A stretch of 64,000 nucleotides of DNA from Snuella sedimenti. GTDB taxonomy: Bacteria; Bacteroidota; Bacteroidia; Flavobacteriales; Flavobacteriaceae. Every line of letters starts with the position of its first letter. The stretch's first letter is position 1. The notes beneath the pieces were generated by a model. It saw nothing but the letters and a program-made list of their open reading frames with translations, was not told the origin of the DNA and did no database searches. This document shows, one piece after another, positions 28,821 to 38,884 of the stretch. Location: positions 44,131 to 108,130 of the forward strand of contig NZ_JAELVQ010000015.1 in assembly GCF_016428595.1 (NCBI RefSeq), given 5' to 3'. A program made the translations under genes and the position numbers.

Positions 28821-30257
28821 ATGAGAAAAAATATTTTGATTATTCTGTTAGCAGGGTTGTGCCAACTATCATGTCAACAGGAAAAGAAAAAGGTAGAGAA
28901 GCCTAATATCATTTTTTTGTATACGGACGATCAGAGCTTCAAAGCAGTACATGCTTTGGGAAATAGTGAGATCATCACGCCTGCGATGGATCGATTGGTT
29001 GATGAAGGCACTACATTTACCCATGCCTATAATATGGGTGGGTGGAATGGAGCTATATGTCTGGCATCAAGAGCTATGATGATAAGCGGCCGATCCGTAT
29101 GGAGAGCACAGCAAATCTCCCATAATTATTCTAAAGACGAAGATTTAGATAAAACCTGGCCCAGGTTAATGCAAACCCAAGGATACGAAACCTATATGAC
29201 TGGGAAATGGCATGTACAAGCCAAACCCGATAAAATATTTAACCATGTAGGCCATGTGCTTCGTGGTATGCCTTTCGATACCCCTGAAGGCTATAATCGC
29301 CCACAAAATGAAAATGATACCCTATGGAAACCATGGAAAAAAGAGTTTGGCGGCTATTGGAAAGGAGGAAAACATTGGAGTGAACTCGTAAAGGACGACG
29401 CCATGTCATTTATAGACAGTGCCGCGCAAAAGCAATCACCATTCTTTATGTATATCGCTTTTAATGCACCGCATGATCCAAGGCAATCTCCGAAATCATA
29501 TGTAGACAAATATAATTTGGATAATATAGCTGTCCCAGAAAGCTACATGCCTTTATATCCCTATGCGGAAACCATGGGAGCCGGGCGCAATTTAAGAGAC
29601 GAAAAGTTAGCGCCTTTTCCAAGGACAGAATATGCTGTTAAGGTAAACAGGCAAGAATATTACGCCTTAACGACCCATTTGGACGATCAGATTCGGGACA
29701 TTTTAGAAGCATTAGAAAAACGAGGGTTAAAAGAGAATACTTATATCTTCTTCACTTCAGATCACGGATTGGCTGTTGGAGAACACGGACTTATGGGAAA
29801 ACAAAACATGTACGACCACAGTATGCGAGTTCCTTTAATGGTTGTTGGTCCCGATATTCCAAAAGGAAATAAAGTAGGAACCGATGTATATTTACAAGAT
29901 GTTATGGCATCGGCATTGGAGTTGGCAGGCGTAGACAAACCTGATTACATAACGTTTAACAGTCTTTTGGGGTTAGCCAAAGGTATCAAAACCAAAAGTC
30001 AATATCAGGCCGTTTATGGTACTTATGAAAAAGGGTCTCAGCGTATGATTCGAAAAGATAATTACAAGCTTATAGTATATCCTAAATCCGAGCAGATATT
30101 GCTATATGATCTTAAAAATGACCCAAAGGAATTACACGATATAGCTTCTAATAAAGAAAATGCAGGTAAGCTAAAATCGCTTTTTGGTGACTTAATTAAA
30201 TTACAGCAGGAAATGAGCGATCAATTGGATTTAAAGCCACTATATGCAAAACTCTAA
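28821..30257 (+). CDS. S1-family sulfatase lipoprotein (second)
   Basis: 478 residues from the chosen ATG at 28821. Upstream in-frame starts (TTG 28791, ATG 28800) would add residues before the signal peptide; the chosen start gives a compact lipoprotein signal with Cys18 (CQLSC). Sulfatase features are YTDDQ near residue 35, the maturation motif AICLASRAMMISGR with Cys80 as the formylglycine precursor (Ala in place of the usual Pro, which is tolerated), TGKWHVQ, and TSDHG. It removes sulfate from carbohydrate; the position is unknown. It is distinct from the first sulfatase and probably belongs to a different S1 subfamily. Confidence 0.92.
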   Translation: MRKNILIILLAGLCQLSCQQEKKKVEKPNIIFLYTDDQSFKAVHALGNSEIITPAMDRLVDEGTTFTHAYNMGGWNGAICLASRAMMISGRSVWRAQQISHNYSKDEDLDKTWPRLMQTQGYETYMTGKWHVQAKPDKIFNHVGHVLRGMPFDTPEGYNRPQNENDTLWKPWKKEFGGYWKGGKHWSELVKDDAMSFIDSAAQKQSPFFMYIAFNAPHDPRQSPKSYVDKYNLDNIAVPESYMPLYPYAETMGAGRNLRDEKLAPFPRTEYAVKVNRQEYYALTTHLDDQIRDILEALEKRGLKENTYIFFTSDHGLAVGEHGLMGKQNMYDHSMRVPLMVVGPDIPKGNKVGTDVYLQDVMASALELAGVDKPDYITFNSLLGLAKGIKTKSQYQAVYGTYEKGSQRMIRKDNYKLIVYPKSEQILLYDLKNDPKELHDIASNKENAGKLKSLFGDLIKLQQEMSDQLDLKPLYAKL

Positions 30258-30279
30258 ACCACTTCATAAGTTAAAAAAA

Positions 30280-31707
30280 ATGCAACGAACATTAATAAAT
30301 GTTAAGCGTGTGAAAAAAATCGTTCTAGGATTGATTTGCTTCCTGTCTATAACAAGTTCCAGTTATGCTAAAATATGGTTGCCTTCCATTTTATCGGACA
30401 ACATGGTATTACAGCAACAAAGTGAAGCCACTATTTGGGGATGGACTACCAATGCAGCAGAAAGTATTACAATAACTACCTCTTGGAATAATGAAGCTGT
30501 TAGCACAAAAGCTTATCAGGGAGTGTGGTCTTTGAAATTACCAACCCCAGAAGCTGGAGGTCCCTATACAATTACCATAACAGGACATGAGGTGTTGGAA
30601 TTAAAAAATGTACTCATTGGAGAAGTTTGGTTTTGTTCGGGACAATCCAATATGGAATGGACGCCTCTAAAAGGATTGGATAATGTCGAACAAGAAATTA
30701 AAGCAGCTAATTATCCCAAGATAAGGCTGTTTTCCGTAAATAAGAAAAAATCAGAATACAAACAAGATGATGCACAAGGTACATGGGAATTTTGCCTACC
30801 TGAAACCATGAAGGATTTTAGTTCTGTTGCCTATTTTTTTGGGCGTGAACTGCATAATGAATTGGAGGAGGTTCCAATTGGTTTGATCAATTCAAGTTGG
30901 GGCGGAACACCCATAGAAACCTGGATAGAAAAAGAACAATTAGAAGCACATTCCGATTTAAAAGAGGCTTCAACAAAAATTAAAGATTATGTGTGGTGGC
31001 CTAGAGATCCTGGGGTGACCTATAGCAGTATGGTGCATCCATTCCTAAATTATAACATAGCTGGTTGCTTGTGGTATCAGGGTGAATCTAACAGACAAAA
31101 TGCACAATCTTATTATAAATCGTTACCACTGTTAATCACATCTTGGAGAGCAGCATGGCAAAAGGAGTTTCCATTCTATTTTGTGCAAATCGCACCATTT
31201 ACCTATAACGATTTTAAAGAAGAAGTGGCGTTGGTGCGTGATGCCCAGTTACAAACCATGAAGACGGTCAACAATACCGGAATGGTAGTAACCAATGACA
31301 TTGGAAATTTAAAAAATATACACCCAACCAACAAACAGGAAGTAGGAAGGCGTTTAGCACTTTGGGCACTTGCGAAAACCTATGGAGTTAAGGATATTGT
31401 ATATAGTGGACCAGTTTATAAGACAATGGAAGTAAAGCGAAATAAAGCGATCATCCATTTCGATTATGTCGAAGGAGGTCTGGTTTCCAAAGAAGGAGAG
31501 CTAAAGACCTTCTATATTGCAGGAGCCGATAAGAAATTTTATCCAGCAAAGGCAAAAATAATAGGAAACACAGTTGAGGTGTCTGCTAAAGAAGTAAAAC
31601 ATCCAGTAGCAGTGCGATTTGCCTTCTCTGATGATGCCCTGCCAAATTTATTCAATGCTTCGGGGTTACCAGCTTCGGCATTTAAAACCGATACCTGGAC
31701 AGAATAA
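30280..31707 (+). CDS. Sialate O-acetylesterase-like SGNH esterase
   Basis: 475 residues from ATG 30280; an earlier ATG at 30244 would overlap the sulfatase end by 14 bases and add a charged leader. The chosen start follows an A-rich stretch and leaves a signal peptide ending near SSSYA. The family layout is present: the N-terminal beta-domain motif SDNMVLQQ, block I CSGQSNMEW (catalytic Ser123), WYQGESN in the middle, and NIHPTNKQEVG carrying the catalytic His. It removes O-acetyl groups from sialic acid or other sugars. No sialidase lies nearby, so action on an acetylated plant or algal glycan is just as likely. Confidence 0.87.
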   Translation: MQRTLINVKRVKKIVLGLICFLSITSSSYAKIWLPSILSDNMVLQQQSEATIWGWTTNAAESITITTSWNNEAVSTKAYQGVWSLKLPTPEAGGPYTITITGHEVLELKNVLIGEVWFCSGQSNMEWTPLKGLDNVEQEIKAANYPKIRLFSVNKKKSEYKQDDAQGTWEFCLPETMKDFSSVAYFFGRELHNELEEVPIGLINSSWGGTPIETWIEKEQLEAHSDLKEASTKIKDYVWWPRDPGVTYSSMVHPFLNYNIAGCLWYQGESNRQNAQSYYKSLPLLITSWRAAWQKEFPFYFVQIAPFTYNDFKEEVALVRDAQLQTMKTVNNTGMVVTNDIGNLKNIHPTNKQEVGRRLALWALAKTYGVKDIVYSGPVYKTMEVKRNKAIIHFDYVEGGLVSKEGELKTFYIAGADKKFYPAKAKIIGNTVEVSAKEVKHPVAVRFAFSDDALPNLFNASGLPASAFKTDTWTE

Positions 31708-31726
31708 AATTTAATTCAGATATACC

Positions 31727-33850
31727 ATGAGCAAACATTTTATTTTATGCTTACTTTTTTTAACCCTTTTTAGTTGTAAGGAAACCGAAGAATCCATTAA
31801 AATTGCCTGTGTTGGAGATAGTATAACCTTCGGATCGGGGATTGCAAATCGAGAAAAGAATGCCTATCCCCAACAATTACAAGCCATGCTTGGTGAAAAC
31901 TATCAAGTTAAAAATTTTGGTGTTAGTGCGAATACACTTTTAAAGAAAGGAGACCATCCATATTGGAGTTCCGATGCTTACCAAGAAGCACTATTGTTTA
32001 ACCCTGATATTGTTTTTATTAAATTAGGAACTAACGATTCCAAGCAACAGAATAGAATACATCTGGAATCCGATTTTGAAAACGATTATAAAGCACTCAT
32101 CCAATCATTTAAAGAAAAGAACAAAGATGTACGCGTGGTATTATTACTCCCAATACCATCCTTTTTAAAGGACTCTTCTAGTATTTGGAATCCCGTTATA
32201 AAAAATAAAATTATCCCATTAACCCAAAAGGTGGCCTATGAAACAGGTAGTGAGGTCATAGATTTGTATCAGTTGTTTATTGATAGCCCCAATCTTTTAC
32301 CAGATACCATTCATCCTTCTTCGTTAGGAGCAACCCGTATGGCAAGACGCGCTTATGAAGCAGTATTGCAAGATACTTCAGAACAGTTTAATATAGCTAT
32401 AGATCATTTAGAAGATAAGCAAGACCATAGTTTTTATGGATTTAACCAGACCAATTTTAAATGGAATGGCGTCGACTGTAAAATAGTACGACCTAAACAC
32501 ATAGCCAAGGGGCATCCTTGGGTGTTAAGAGCACGTTTTTGGGGGCACGAACCACAAACGGATGTTGCGTTATTAGAACGCGGATTTCATATAGCCTACT
32601 GTGATGTAGCCAATTTATATGGAGGCTCTGAAGCCGTTGCGCGTTGGGATGCCTTTTATGAATTAATGATTAAGGCTGGACTATCAGAAAAAGTGGTGTT
32701 AGAAGGTATGAGCCGTGGTGGGCTTATTATCTATAATTGGGCAGCTAAGAACCCTGAAAAAGTAGCATGCCTCTATGCCGATGCGCCCGTATTGGACGGA
32801 ACCAGCTGGCCAGGCGGAAAAGGGCAAGGCAAAGGAAGCGAGGTAGATTGGGAACGGTTTAAAAAGGTGTATAATATAACGTCCGAGGACGAACTGGAAC
32901 AGTTTAATGGTAATCCGATACATAAAGCCGAAACCATAGCGAAAGGAGGGTTTCCTATGATGCATGTATGCGGTGAGGCAGATATAGTAGTACCAGTAAA
33001 CGAAAATACAAAACCATTCGAACAAAAGGTTTTAGAAGTAGGAGGAGATATAACGAGTATCTATAAGCCGGGAATTGGACACCACCCACATAGTTTAAGT
33101 AATCCCACGCCCATTGTTGATTTTATTCTAAGAGCTACAGATTGTAAAATTAATTTCGCCACTGTTGTGGCACCTGGATCCGAATACCGCTCAGGGGCAG
33201 GATGGAAATCTGGAAAAGGCTGGTGGTATCAAATGAAGGATATCGATTCCTTATGTCAAAATTCAGGATCAATCGATCTATTGTTGGTAGGTAACTCCAT
33301 TACCCAAGGCTGGGGAGGAGATCGCACCTTAACTACCTATAAACCCGGACAGGTCGCCGCCGATACCCACTTTAAAGATCTGAAATGGATTTCATCAGGC
33401 ATTTCCGGCGACAGGACCGAACATGTACTATGGCGTATCGAACATGGACATTACAATACTGGAAAGCCAAAACTGGTAGTGCTAACCATAGGCGTTAATA
33501 ATTTTCCCTTTAATACCGCAGAAGAAATTAGTGCGGGAATTAAAAAAGTGGTAGTCCTGGCTAAAACAACCTTTCCCGAATCTAAATTACTGCTATTAGG
33601 ACCTCTCCCAACAGGATTGGATAAAGATTCCGATAGAAGAAAAAAGTATAGAGCAATACATAAACGTATTGCCCGTCTTGGAGATAACACTTCGGTTTTC
33701 TATTACAATATGGAGCAAACTTTTTCAGATCCAGAAGGGAATTTGGATAGATCTCTATATGGTGGAGATGGCATTCATCTATTGCCCGAAGGATATGTAG
33801 CTTGGGGCAAGTTTATTAGAGAAAAGTACAATAATATAATTAAAGAGTAA
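31727..33850 (+). CDS. Triple esterase lipoprotein: SGNH, alpha/beta-hydrolase, SGNH
   Basis: 707 residues, lipoprotein signal with Cys17 (LFSC). Three catalytic domains follow in one frame. First, an SGNH domain (about 24-215) with GDSIT (Ser32), GTND (Asn103) and DTIH (Asp193, His196). Second, an alpha/beta-hydrolase (about 235-470) with nucleophile elbow GMSRGG (Ser329), Asp419 in CGEADIV and His452 or His453. Third, an SGNH domain (about 485-707) with GNSIT (Ser524), GVNN (Asn591) and DGIH (Asp681, His684). All three active sites look intact. It should remove several kinds of acyl ester from one glycan. The stop and the next start share a base (TAATG), so translation with the GH92 gene is coupled. 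Confidence 0.88.
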   Translation: MSKHFILCLLFLTLFSCKETEESIKIACVGDSITFGSGIANREKNAYPQQLQAMLGENYQVKNFGVSANTLLKKGDHPYWSSDAYQEALLFNPDIVFIKLGTNDSKQQNRIHLESDFENDYKALIQSFKEKNKDVRVVLLLPIPSFLKDSSSIWNPVIKNKIIPLTQKVAYETGSEVIDLYQLFIDSPNLLPDTIHPSSLGATRMARRAYEAVLQDTSEQFNIAIDHLEDKQDHSFYGFNQTNFKWNGVDCKIVRPKHIAKGHPWVLRARFWGHEPQTDVALLERGFHIAYCDVANLYGGSEAVARWDAFYELMIKAGLSEKVVLEGMSRGGLIIYNWAAKNPEKVACLYADAPVLDGTSWPGGKGQGKGSEVDWERFKKVYNITSEDELEQFNGNPIHKAETIAKGGFPMMHVCGEADIVVPVNENTKPFEQKVLEVGGDITSIYKPGIGHHPHSLSNPTPIVDFILRATDCKINFATVVAPGSEYRSGAGWKSGKGWWYQMKDIDSLCQNSGSIDLLLVGNSITQGWGGDRTLTTYKPGQVAADTHFKDLKWISSGISGDRTEHVLWRIEHGHYNTGKPKLVVLTIGVNNFPFNTAEEISAGIKKVVVLAKTTFPESKLLLLGPLPTGLDKDSDRRKKYRAIHKRIARLGDNTSVFYYNMEQTFSDPEGNLDRSLYGGDGIHLLPEGYVAWGKFIREKYNNIIKE

Positions 33851-36150
33851 TGTATAATAACTGGCATCAAATAAGAAAAAAAATACCTGTATCAAGGACA
33901 TTTGCCTTGTTAGTGATATGTACGATTGCAATAGGTTGCAAAACGGAAAAAAATGACGAACCAATCATTAAGGATAATCTGTTGGGATATGTCGATCCGT
34001 TTATTGGTACGGGATTTCACGGACATACCTTTCCCGGACCGGTCAGACCCCATGGCATGTTGCAACTAAGCCCCGATACCAAGTTGAACGGTTGGGATGC
34101 GTCCAGTGGATATCATTATGCCGATTCAACCATTTACGGGTTTTCCCATACCCATTTGAGCGGCACAGGGATTGGGGACATGGGTGATGTGTTGCTACTC
34201 CCTTTTACGGGTACAACAAAAGAAAAACCAATTGCAACCTTCAATAAAGCAGATGAAGTAGCCAAGGTGGGCTATTATGCTGTGACTTTTAATAATTATC
34301 CGGTCAAGGCCGAATTGGCTACTACCGATAGGGTAGGGATTCACCGATACCAGTATAACGGCTGTGATGAAAAGCGATTGCTTTTGGATATAGGTCATAT
34401 TTTACAGCGCACTTGGGGACATAGCAATATTTATAATGAACTTGAAATAATAGATAATAAAACCATTAAAGGACTAAAACACTCAAAAGGTTGGGCAGAT
34501 GACCATAAAGTCTATTTCTATGCACAGTTTTCCAGTCCGTTTACTGTTGATGAAGTGGTTGTCGACCAGAAAACAGTGTCGAAAGTTGGCACCTATAGTG
34601 GTAAGAATGTATATGCCTACTTAAGCTTTAATACCTTAAAGACAGATGAACCCTTACAGGTGAAGGTTAGTATATCTCCGGTAGATACTGATGGTGCTCG
34701 CTTGAATATGGAAACCGAGTTACCCGATTGGGATTTTGATAAAGTTCGTAAAGATTCCGAAGCTATTTGGAACAAAGCTTTACAGGCTATTAAAGTAAGT
34801 ACTGAGAACGCGGCTAATCTTAAGGTATTCTATACCGCGCTCTATCATAGCATGATAGCCCCTATGATCTATCAGGATGTGGACGGACGCTATCGTGGTA
34901 TGGACCATAAAATCCATCAGGCATCTCCCGACGCACCAAACTATACCGTATATTCTCTATGGGATACCTTTAGGGCGTTACACCCGTTAATGACCATTAT
35001 CGACGAACAAAGGTCAGCAGAATGGGTTAATAATTTGTTGTTAAAATACCAGCAAGGCGACTTCTTGCCTATGTGGCCCTTAGCTTCAAATTATACGGGA
35101 ACCATGGTTGGTTATCCAGCAGTCGCCAATATCGCAGATGCCTTGGCAAAAGACATTCCCGGTATAGATAAATCTCTGGCATTAGAAGCAGCTATTAATA
35201 GTGCTTCTTATAAACCATGGCTGATAGAAAATACAACTACACCAAGAAAAAAGGCCTTGATGCCTTTATATAATAAATACGTTAATGAGAACAAACATAT
35301 TCCGGCCGATAAAATTATTAAATCCGTTTCTTTTGGATTGGAAATGGCTTATTACGATTGGTGTATTGCCGAAATAGCGAGGCAAAACAATAACGATTCT
35401 TTGGTAGCTGTTTTTAAGGAGCGAGCCAAAAACTACACACATTATTTTGATGCAGAAACAGGATTTATGCGTGGTAAAAATGAAGACGGATCTTGGGTAA
35501 CACCATTTAACCCCAAGTATTCAAGTCATGAGAAAGCAGCCTATGTAGAAGGTAATGCTTGGCAATGGACTTGGTTTGTACCTCATGATGTTAAAGGGTT
35601 AATTGACCTTTACGGAAGTAAGGAAGCGTTTACTCAAAAATTAGATACCTTATTTACTACTTCTTCAGAAATTGAAGGCGAAGATGCCAGTAGCGATATC
35701 ACCGGGTTAATAGGGCAATATGCACATGGTAATGAACCTAGCCATCATATAGCATATTTCTACACCTTGGCAGGACAACCTTGGAAAACACAACAACTCG
35801 TCGATCAAATTCTTAAGGAGTTTTATACACCAACTCCTGAAGGTATTATTGGTAATGAGGATTGCGGACAAATGTCTGCTTGGTATGTTTTAAACGCTAT
35901 GGGCTTTTACCAGGTAACCCCGGGAAACCCTGTTTACACTATTGGACGCCCCTTATTTGATAAGGTCGAGATACCGTTGAAATCTGGTAAGACCTTTACC
36001 ATTATAGCAGAGAAGAATAGTCCTGACAATAAATATGTACAGGCGTTTTATATCAATGATATTAAACAAGATACCTTGGTTTTTAAACACGAGGATATTA
36101 AAGCAGGCAGTACGTTAAAAATTGTTATGGGAAACCAATCAAAAATTTAA
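33850..36150 (+). CDS. GH92 Ca-dependent exo-alpha-mannosidase lipoprotein
   Basis: 766 residues, lipoprotein with Cys30 (AIGC). GH92 signatures run the full length: YVDPFIGTG and HTFPGPVRPHGM at the start, GFSHTHLSGTG, the catalytic/Ca-binding HGNEPSHH (Glu629), and DCGQMSAWYVLNAMGFYQV near the end. The family removes alpha-mannose from glycans by a Ca-dependent inverting mechanism. Its presence implies mannose in the target or a broadened specificity. The start overlaps the triple-esterase stop by one base. Confidence 0.93.
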   Translation: MYNNWHQIRKKIPVSRTFALLVICTIAIGCKTEKNDEPIIKDNLLGYVDPFIGTGFHGHTFPGPVRPHGMLQLSPDTKLNGWDASSGYHYADSTIYGFSHTHLSGTGIGDMGDVLLLPFTGTTKEKPIATFNKADEVAKVGYYAVTFNNYPVKAELATTDRVGIHRYQYNGCDEKRLLLDIGHILQRTWGHSNIYNELEIIDNKTIKGLKHSKGWADDHKVYFYAQFSSPFTVDEVVVDQKTVSKVGTYSGKNVYAYLSFNTLKTDEPLQVKVSISPVDTDGARLNMETELPDWDFDKVRKDSEAIWNKALQAIKVSTENAANLKVFYTALYHSMIAPMIYQDVDGRYRGMDHKIHQASPDAPNYTVYSLWDTFRALHPLMTIIDEQRSAEWVNNLLLKYQQGDFLPMWPLASNYTGTMVGYPAVANIADALAKDIPGIDKSLALEAAINSASYKPWLIENTTTPRKKALMPLYNKYVNENKHIPADKIIKSVSFGLEMAYYDWCIAEIARQNNNDSLVAVFKERAKNYTHYFDAETGFMRGKNEDGSWVTPFNPKYSSHEKAAYVEGNAWQWTWFVPHDVKGLIDLYGSKEAFTQKLDTLFTTSSEIEGEDASSDITGLIGQYAHGNEPSHHIAYFYTLAGQPWKTQQLVDQILKEFYTPTPEGIIGNEDCGQMSAWYVLNAMGFYQVTPGNPVYTIGRPLFDKVEIPLKSGKTFTIIAEKNSPDNKYVQAFYINDIKQDTLVFKHEDIKAGSTLKIVMGNQSKI

Positions 36151-36217
36151 GGGTAATGTTTGGGGTTTCTTATCACGGAAAATGCAATATATCTCTTTTT
36201 GTTTATGAAGGATTACA

Positions 36218-36343
36218 ATAAATTTGAGGCTTTCGGACAATTAATTCGATTTGTTGCCAAATGTACCCAAAACCATTGTTGTGGGAAGTAAGGAATTTGA
36301 TAATTCTAAAATAGAAATAAAATCGCTGGTAGATATCTACTAG
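36218..36343 (+). pseudogene. Relic of a GH2 beta-mannosidase-like C-terminus
   Basis: Read in the frame starting at 36230, the bases give LSDN, a stop codon at 36242, then FDLLPNVPKTIVVG and SKIEIKSLVDIY before a second stop at 36341. This resembles the C-terminal Ig-like domain of GH2 beta-mannosidases (LSDNYFDLLP-type segment), with a Tyr codon apparently turned into TAA. No catalytic part remains. The assignment rests on a short stretch only. Confidence 0.45.
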
Positions 36344-36348
36344 GTTTC

Positions 36349-36443
36349 ACTCGATAATCGAGATTTGAATGCTCCGAGGCTTGCCTTGAAATCAAAAAAT
36401 AATGTCTTATAAATACCTCGCGTGCTTGCACCGAGGTAGTTTA
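36349..36443. repeat. 95-base imperfect direct repeat, copy 1 (upstream of GH95)
   Basis: It starts with ACTCGATAATCGAG, which contains the palindrome CTCGAT-A-ATCGAG, continues with ATGCTCCGAGGCTTGCC, and ends with a hairpin (CCTCG ... CGAGG around GTGCTTGCAC) and TAGTTTA. The same 95-base layout recurs in the same orientation at 38933-39027. Confidence 0.85.
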
Positions 36444-36482
36444 TTGACTGAGAAAATAACCAACACTAAAAAAAGAACATTC

Positions 36483-38864
36483 ATGAAAACAAAAAGCTAT
36501 CCGTATCGCTTTATGCTACTACTTTTAATCATTTTATCTGTTTCCTGTAAAGAACAGGGGACAAAACAAACAGAACAATACAGTGATGTTTTGTGGTATG
36601 AACAACCTGCTGAAACATGGATGCAGGCATTGCCCGTTGGTAATGGGCGTTTGGGGGCTATGGTATTTGGCAATCCGCAGCATGAACGTATTCAGCTGAA
36701 TGAAGATTCCATGTGGCCGGGAGGACCAGACTGGGGAGATTCCAAAGGAAACAAGGACGATTTAGAACTTCTTAGGGACTTATTGAAAAAAGGAGAAGCT
36801 CACGAAGTAGACAAATTAATTGTGGAACGTTTTTCGTATAAGTCTGTGTTACGCTCACATCAAACGATGGGAGATTTATATATCGACTTTCCGAATGCCA
36901 AAGATGTTGAAAATTATAAGCGCAGCTTAAATTTGAATGACGCGGTTGCATCGACTCATTACACAGCTGATGGGAAGGCATATTCCCAAAAAGTATTCGC
37001 GTCGGCCGCCGATGATGTGCTGGTCATCGCCTTGGAGACGGAAGCGAATGCGGGTATGGATTTTAATTTACGCTTGGATCGCCCTGAAGATAACGGACAT
37101 AAAACGGTTACGGTATCCAATCCGTCAGAGCATGAAATTAGCATGAAAGGCATGGTAACACAGTATGGAGGTAAGAAAATGAACGAACCCTTTCCCATTG
37201 ATTATGGTGTTAAGTTTGAAACACGCTTAAAAGTCAAAAACACTTCTGGTACCGTAGAAGCTAAAGATGGTATGTTGATGCTAAAAGGCGTAAAGAAAGC
37301 CATCTTGATCGTAGCAGGAGCCACATCGTTTTATCATGAGGACTATGTCGCTCAAAACGATAATACCCTTGAAAAAGTGAATGCTAAATCATTTGAGGTT
37401 TTATTAGAAGGACATAAAACGGACTATAAGCAATATTACGATAGAGTCGAGTTGGATCTGGGAGATCGTGCATTGGATTCAATCCCTACCGATAAACGCT
37501 TGGTACGTATAAAAGAAGGTCATGACGATGCCGATCTAGCTGCTAAATTGTTTAAATATGGGCGGTATTTATTGATTTCGTCTTCCAGACAAGGAACCAA
37601 TCCGGCGAACTTACAGGGTATCTGGAATCACCATATTCAAGCGCCCTGGAATGCCGATTATCATTTGAATATTAACTTACAGATGAATTACTGGCCGGCA
37701 GAGGTCACTAATTTAAGTGAAATGCACGAACCCTTATTCGACTTTTCCGATCGTTTGTTGGAACGTGGAAAGATAACAGCGAAAGAACAATACGGTATGG
37801 ATGGTGCTATGATGCACCATGCCACTGATTTGTGGGCACCTGCCTGGATGCGAGCAGCTCAGCCATACTGGGGCGCCTGGATTCATGGCGGTGGCTGGTT
37901 AGCACAGCATTATTGGGAGCACTACAGTTTTACAAAAGATGAGGACTTCTTAAGAGAACGGGCGTACCCTTATATGAAAGCCATAGCCCAATTTTATACT
38001 AATTGGCTGGTATGGGATGAAGCGGCAGAAAAATGGGTATCTACTCCCGAAACTTCTCCAGAGAACTCGTATACGGCTAAAGACGGAAAGCCTGCTGCTA
38101 TATCCTATGGAGCAGCTATGGGGCATCAGATAATAAATGAAGTTTTTGATCATGTTCTAAAAGCTGCCGAAGTTTTGAATATTGACGATGATTTTACTAA
38201 AGAGGTGAAAGCCAAAAAAGACAATCTGTTCCCAGGAGTGGTTGTTGGAAAAGATGGCCGTATCCTGGAATGGAATGACGATTACGATGAACCAGAGAAA
38301 GGGCATAGGCACATGTCGCATTTGTATGCGTTGCATCCAAGTAATCAAATAACCAAAGCGCATCCTGAAGCTTTTGAGGCAGCACAAAAAACCATTGATT
38401 ATCGTTTACAGCACGGTGGTGCCGGAACAGGGTGGAGTCGCGCCTGGATGATTAATTTTAATGCCCGGTTATTAGATCCTGCTGCAGCTGAGGATAATAT
38501 TCGTAAATTTTTCCAAATTTCGATTGCAGATAACTTGTTTGACGAGCATCCTCCGTTTCAGATTGATGGGAACTTTGGGTATACAGCCGGTGTAGCAGAA
38601 TTGTTGTTACAGTCGCACGAAGGGTTTATACGGTTATTACCAGCTTTACCATCCAATTGGAAAACCGGAAATGTAAGTGGGTTAAAGGCAAGAGGTAATG
38701 TTGAGGTCGATATGGTATGGGAAGCAGGGGTACTTAAAAAAGTAGGCTTGTTGTCCAGAGAAGATCAGAAGGTAACCATTAAATACGCAGGGAAGACGGT
38801 TGATGTCGACTTGCATGCAAATCAAAAACTATGGTTGGATGGGATGCTTAACAGTGTTCAATAA
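36483..38864 (+). CDS. GH95 alpha-L-fucosidase or alpha-L-galactosidase lipoprotein
   Basis: 793 residues from ATG 36483, chosen over an in-frame ATG at 36402 that lies inside the upstream repeat; the chosen start gives a lipoprotein signal with Cys22 (SVSC). GH95 features: ALPVGNGRLGAMV, the catalytic Asn pair in HLNINLQMNYWPAE (Asn396, Asn398), Glu527 in SPENSY, GTGWSRAW, and Asp695 in FQIDGNFG, in the order known for the family. It is an inverting enzyme that removes terminal alpha-1,2-fucose or L-galactose. It is separated from GH92 by 332 bases and framed by repeats and gene relics, so it may be its own transcription unit and a later addition. Confidence 0.92.
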   Translation: MKTKSYPYRFMLLLLIILSVSCKEQGTKQTEQYSDVLWYEQPAETWMQALPVGNGRLGAMVFGNPQHERIQLNEDSMWPGGPDWGDSKGNKDDLELLRDLLKKGEAHEVDKLIVERFSYKSVLRSHQTMGDLYIDFPNAKDVENYKRSLNLNDAVASTHYTADGKAYSQKVFASAADDVLVIALETEANAGMDFNLRLDRPEDNGHKTVTVSNPSEHEISMKGMVTQYGGKKMNEPFPIDYGVKFETRLKVKNTSGTVEAKDGMLMLKGVKKAILIVAGATSFYHEDYVAQNDNTLEKVNAKSFEVLLEGHKTDYKQYYDRVELDLGDRALDSIPTDKRLVRIKEGHDDADLAAKLFKYGRYLLISSSRQGTNPANLQGIWNHHIQAPWNADYHLNINLQMNYWPAEVTNLSEMHEPLFDFSDRLLERGKITAKEQYGMDGAMMHHATDLWAPAWMRAAQPYWGAWIHGGGWLAQHYWEHYSFTKDEDFLRERAYPYMKAIAQFYTNWLVWDEAAEKWVSTPETSPENSYTAKDGKPAAISYGAAMGHQIINEVFDHVLKAAEVLNIDDDFTKEVKAKKDNLFPGVVVGKDGRILEWNDDYDEPEKGHRHMSHLYALHPSNQITKAHPEAFEAAQKTIDYRLQHGGAGTGWSRAWMINFNARLLDPAAAEDNIRKFFQISIADNLFDEHPPFQIDGNFGYTAGVAELLLQSHEGFIRLLPALPSNWKTGNVSGLKARGNVEVDMVWEAGVLKKVGLLSREDQKVTIKYAGKTVDVDLHANQKLWLDGMLNSVQ

Positions 38865-38884
38865 TAAAACGATAAAATAATGTA

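Larger units (their letters stand above)
36151..36482 (+). other. 332-base gap with gene relic, repeat and weak promoter-like site
   Basis: No intact gene. It holds a decayed GH2-type C-terminal fragment (36218-36343), one copy of the 95-base repeat (36349-36443) and a promoter-like TAAATTTG at 36219-36226 with TTG 17 bases upstream. The last site overlaps the relic and may be fortuitous. Confidence 0.6.

Noticed and set aside
31300..31345. Loss of catalytic Asp in the sialate O-acetylesterase-like protein (Asn before IHP)
   Set aside because: Asn at this place also seems common in the family, and the Ser and His are present, so inactivation cannot be claimed.
36402..36482. Earlier ATG for GH95
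   Set aside because: It lies inside the 95-base repeat and would put 27 extra residues before the signal peptide.
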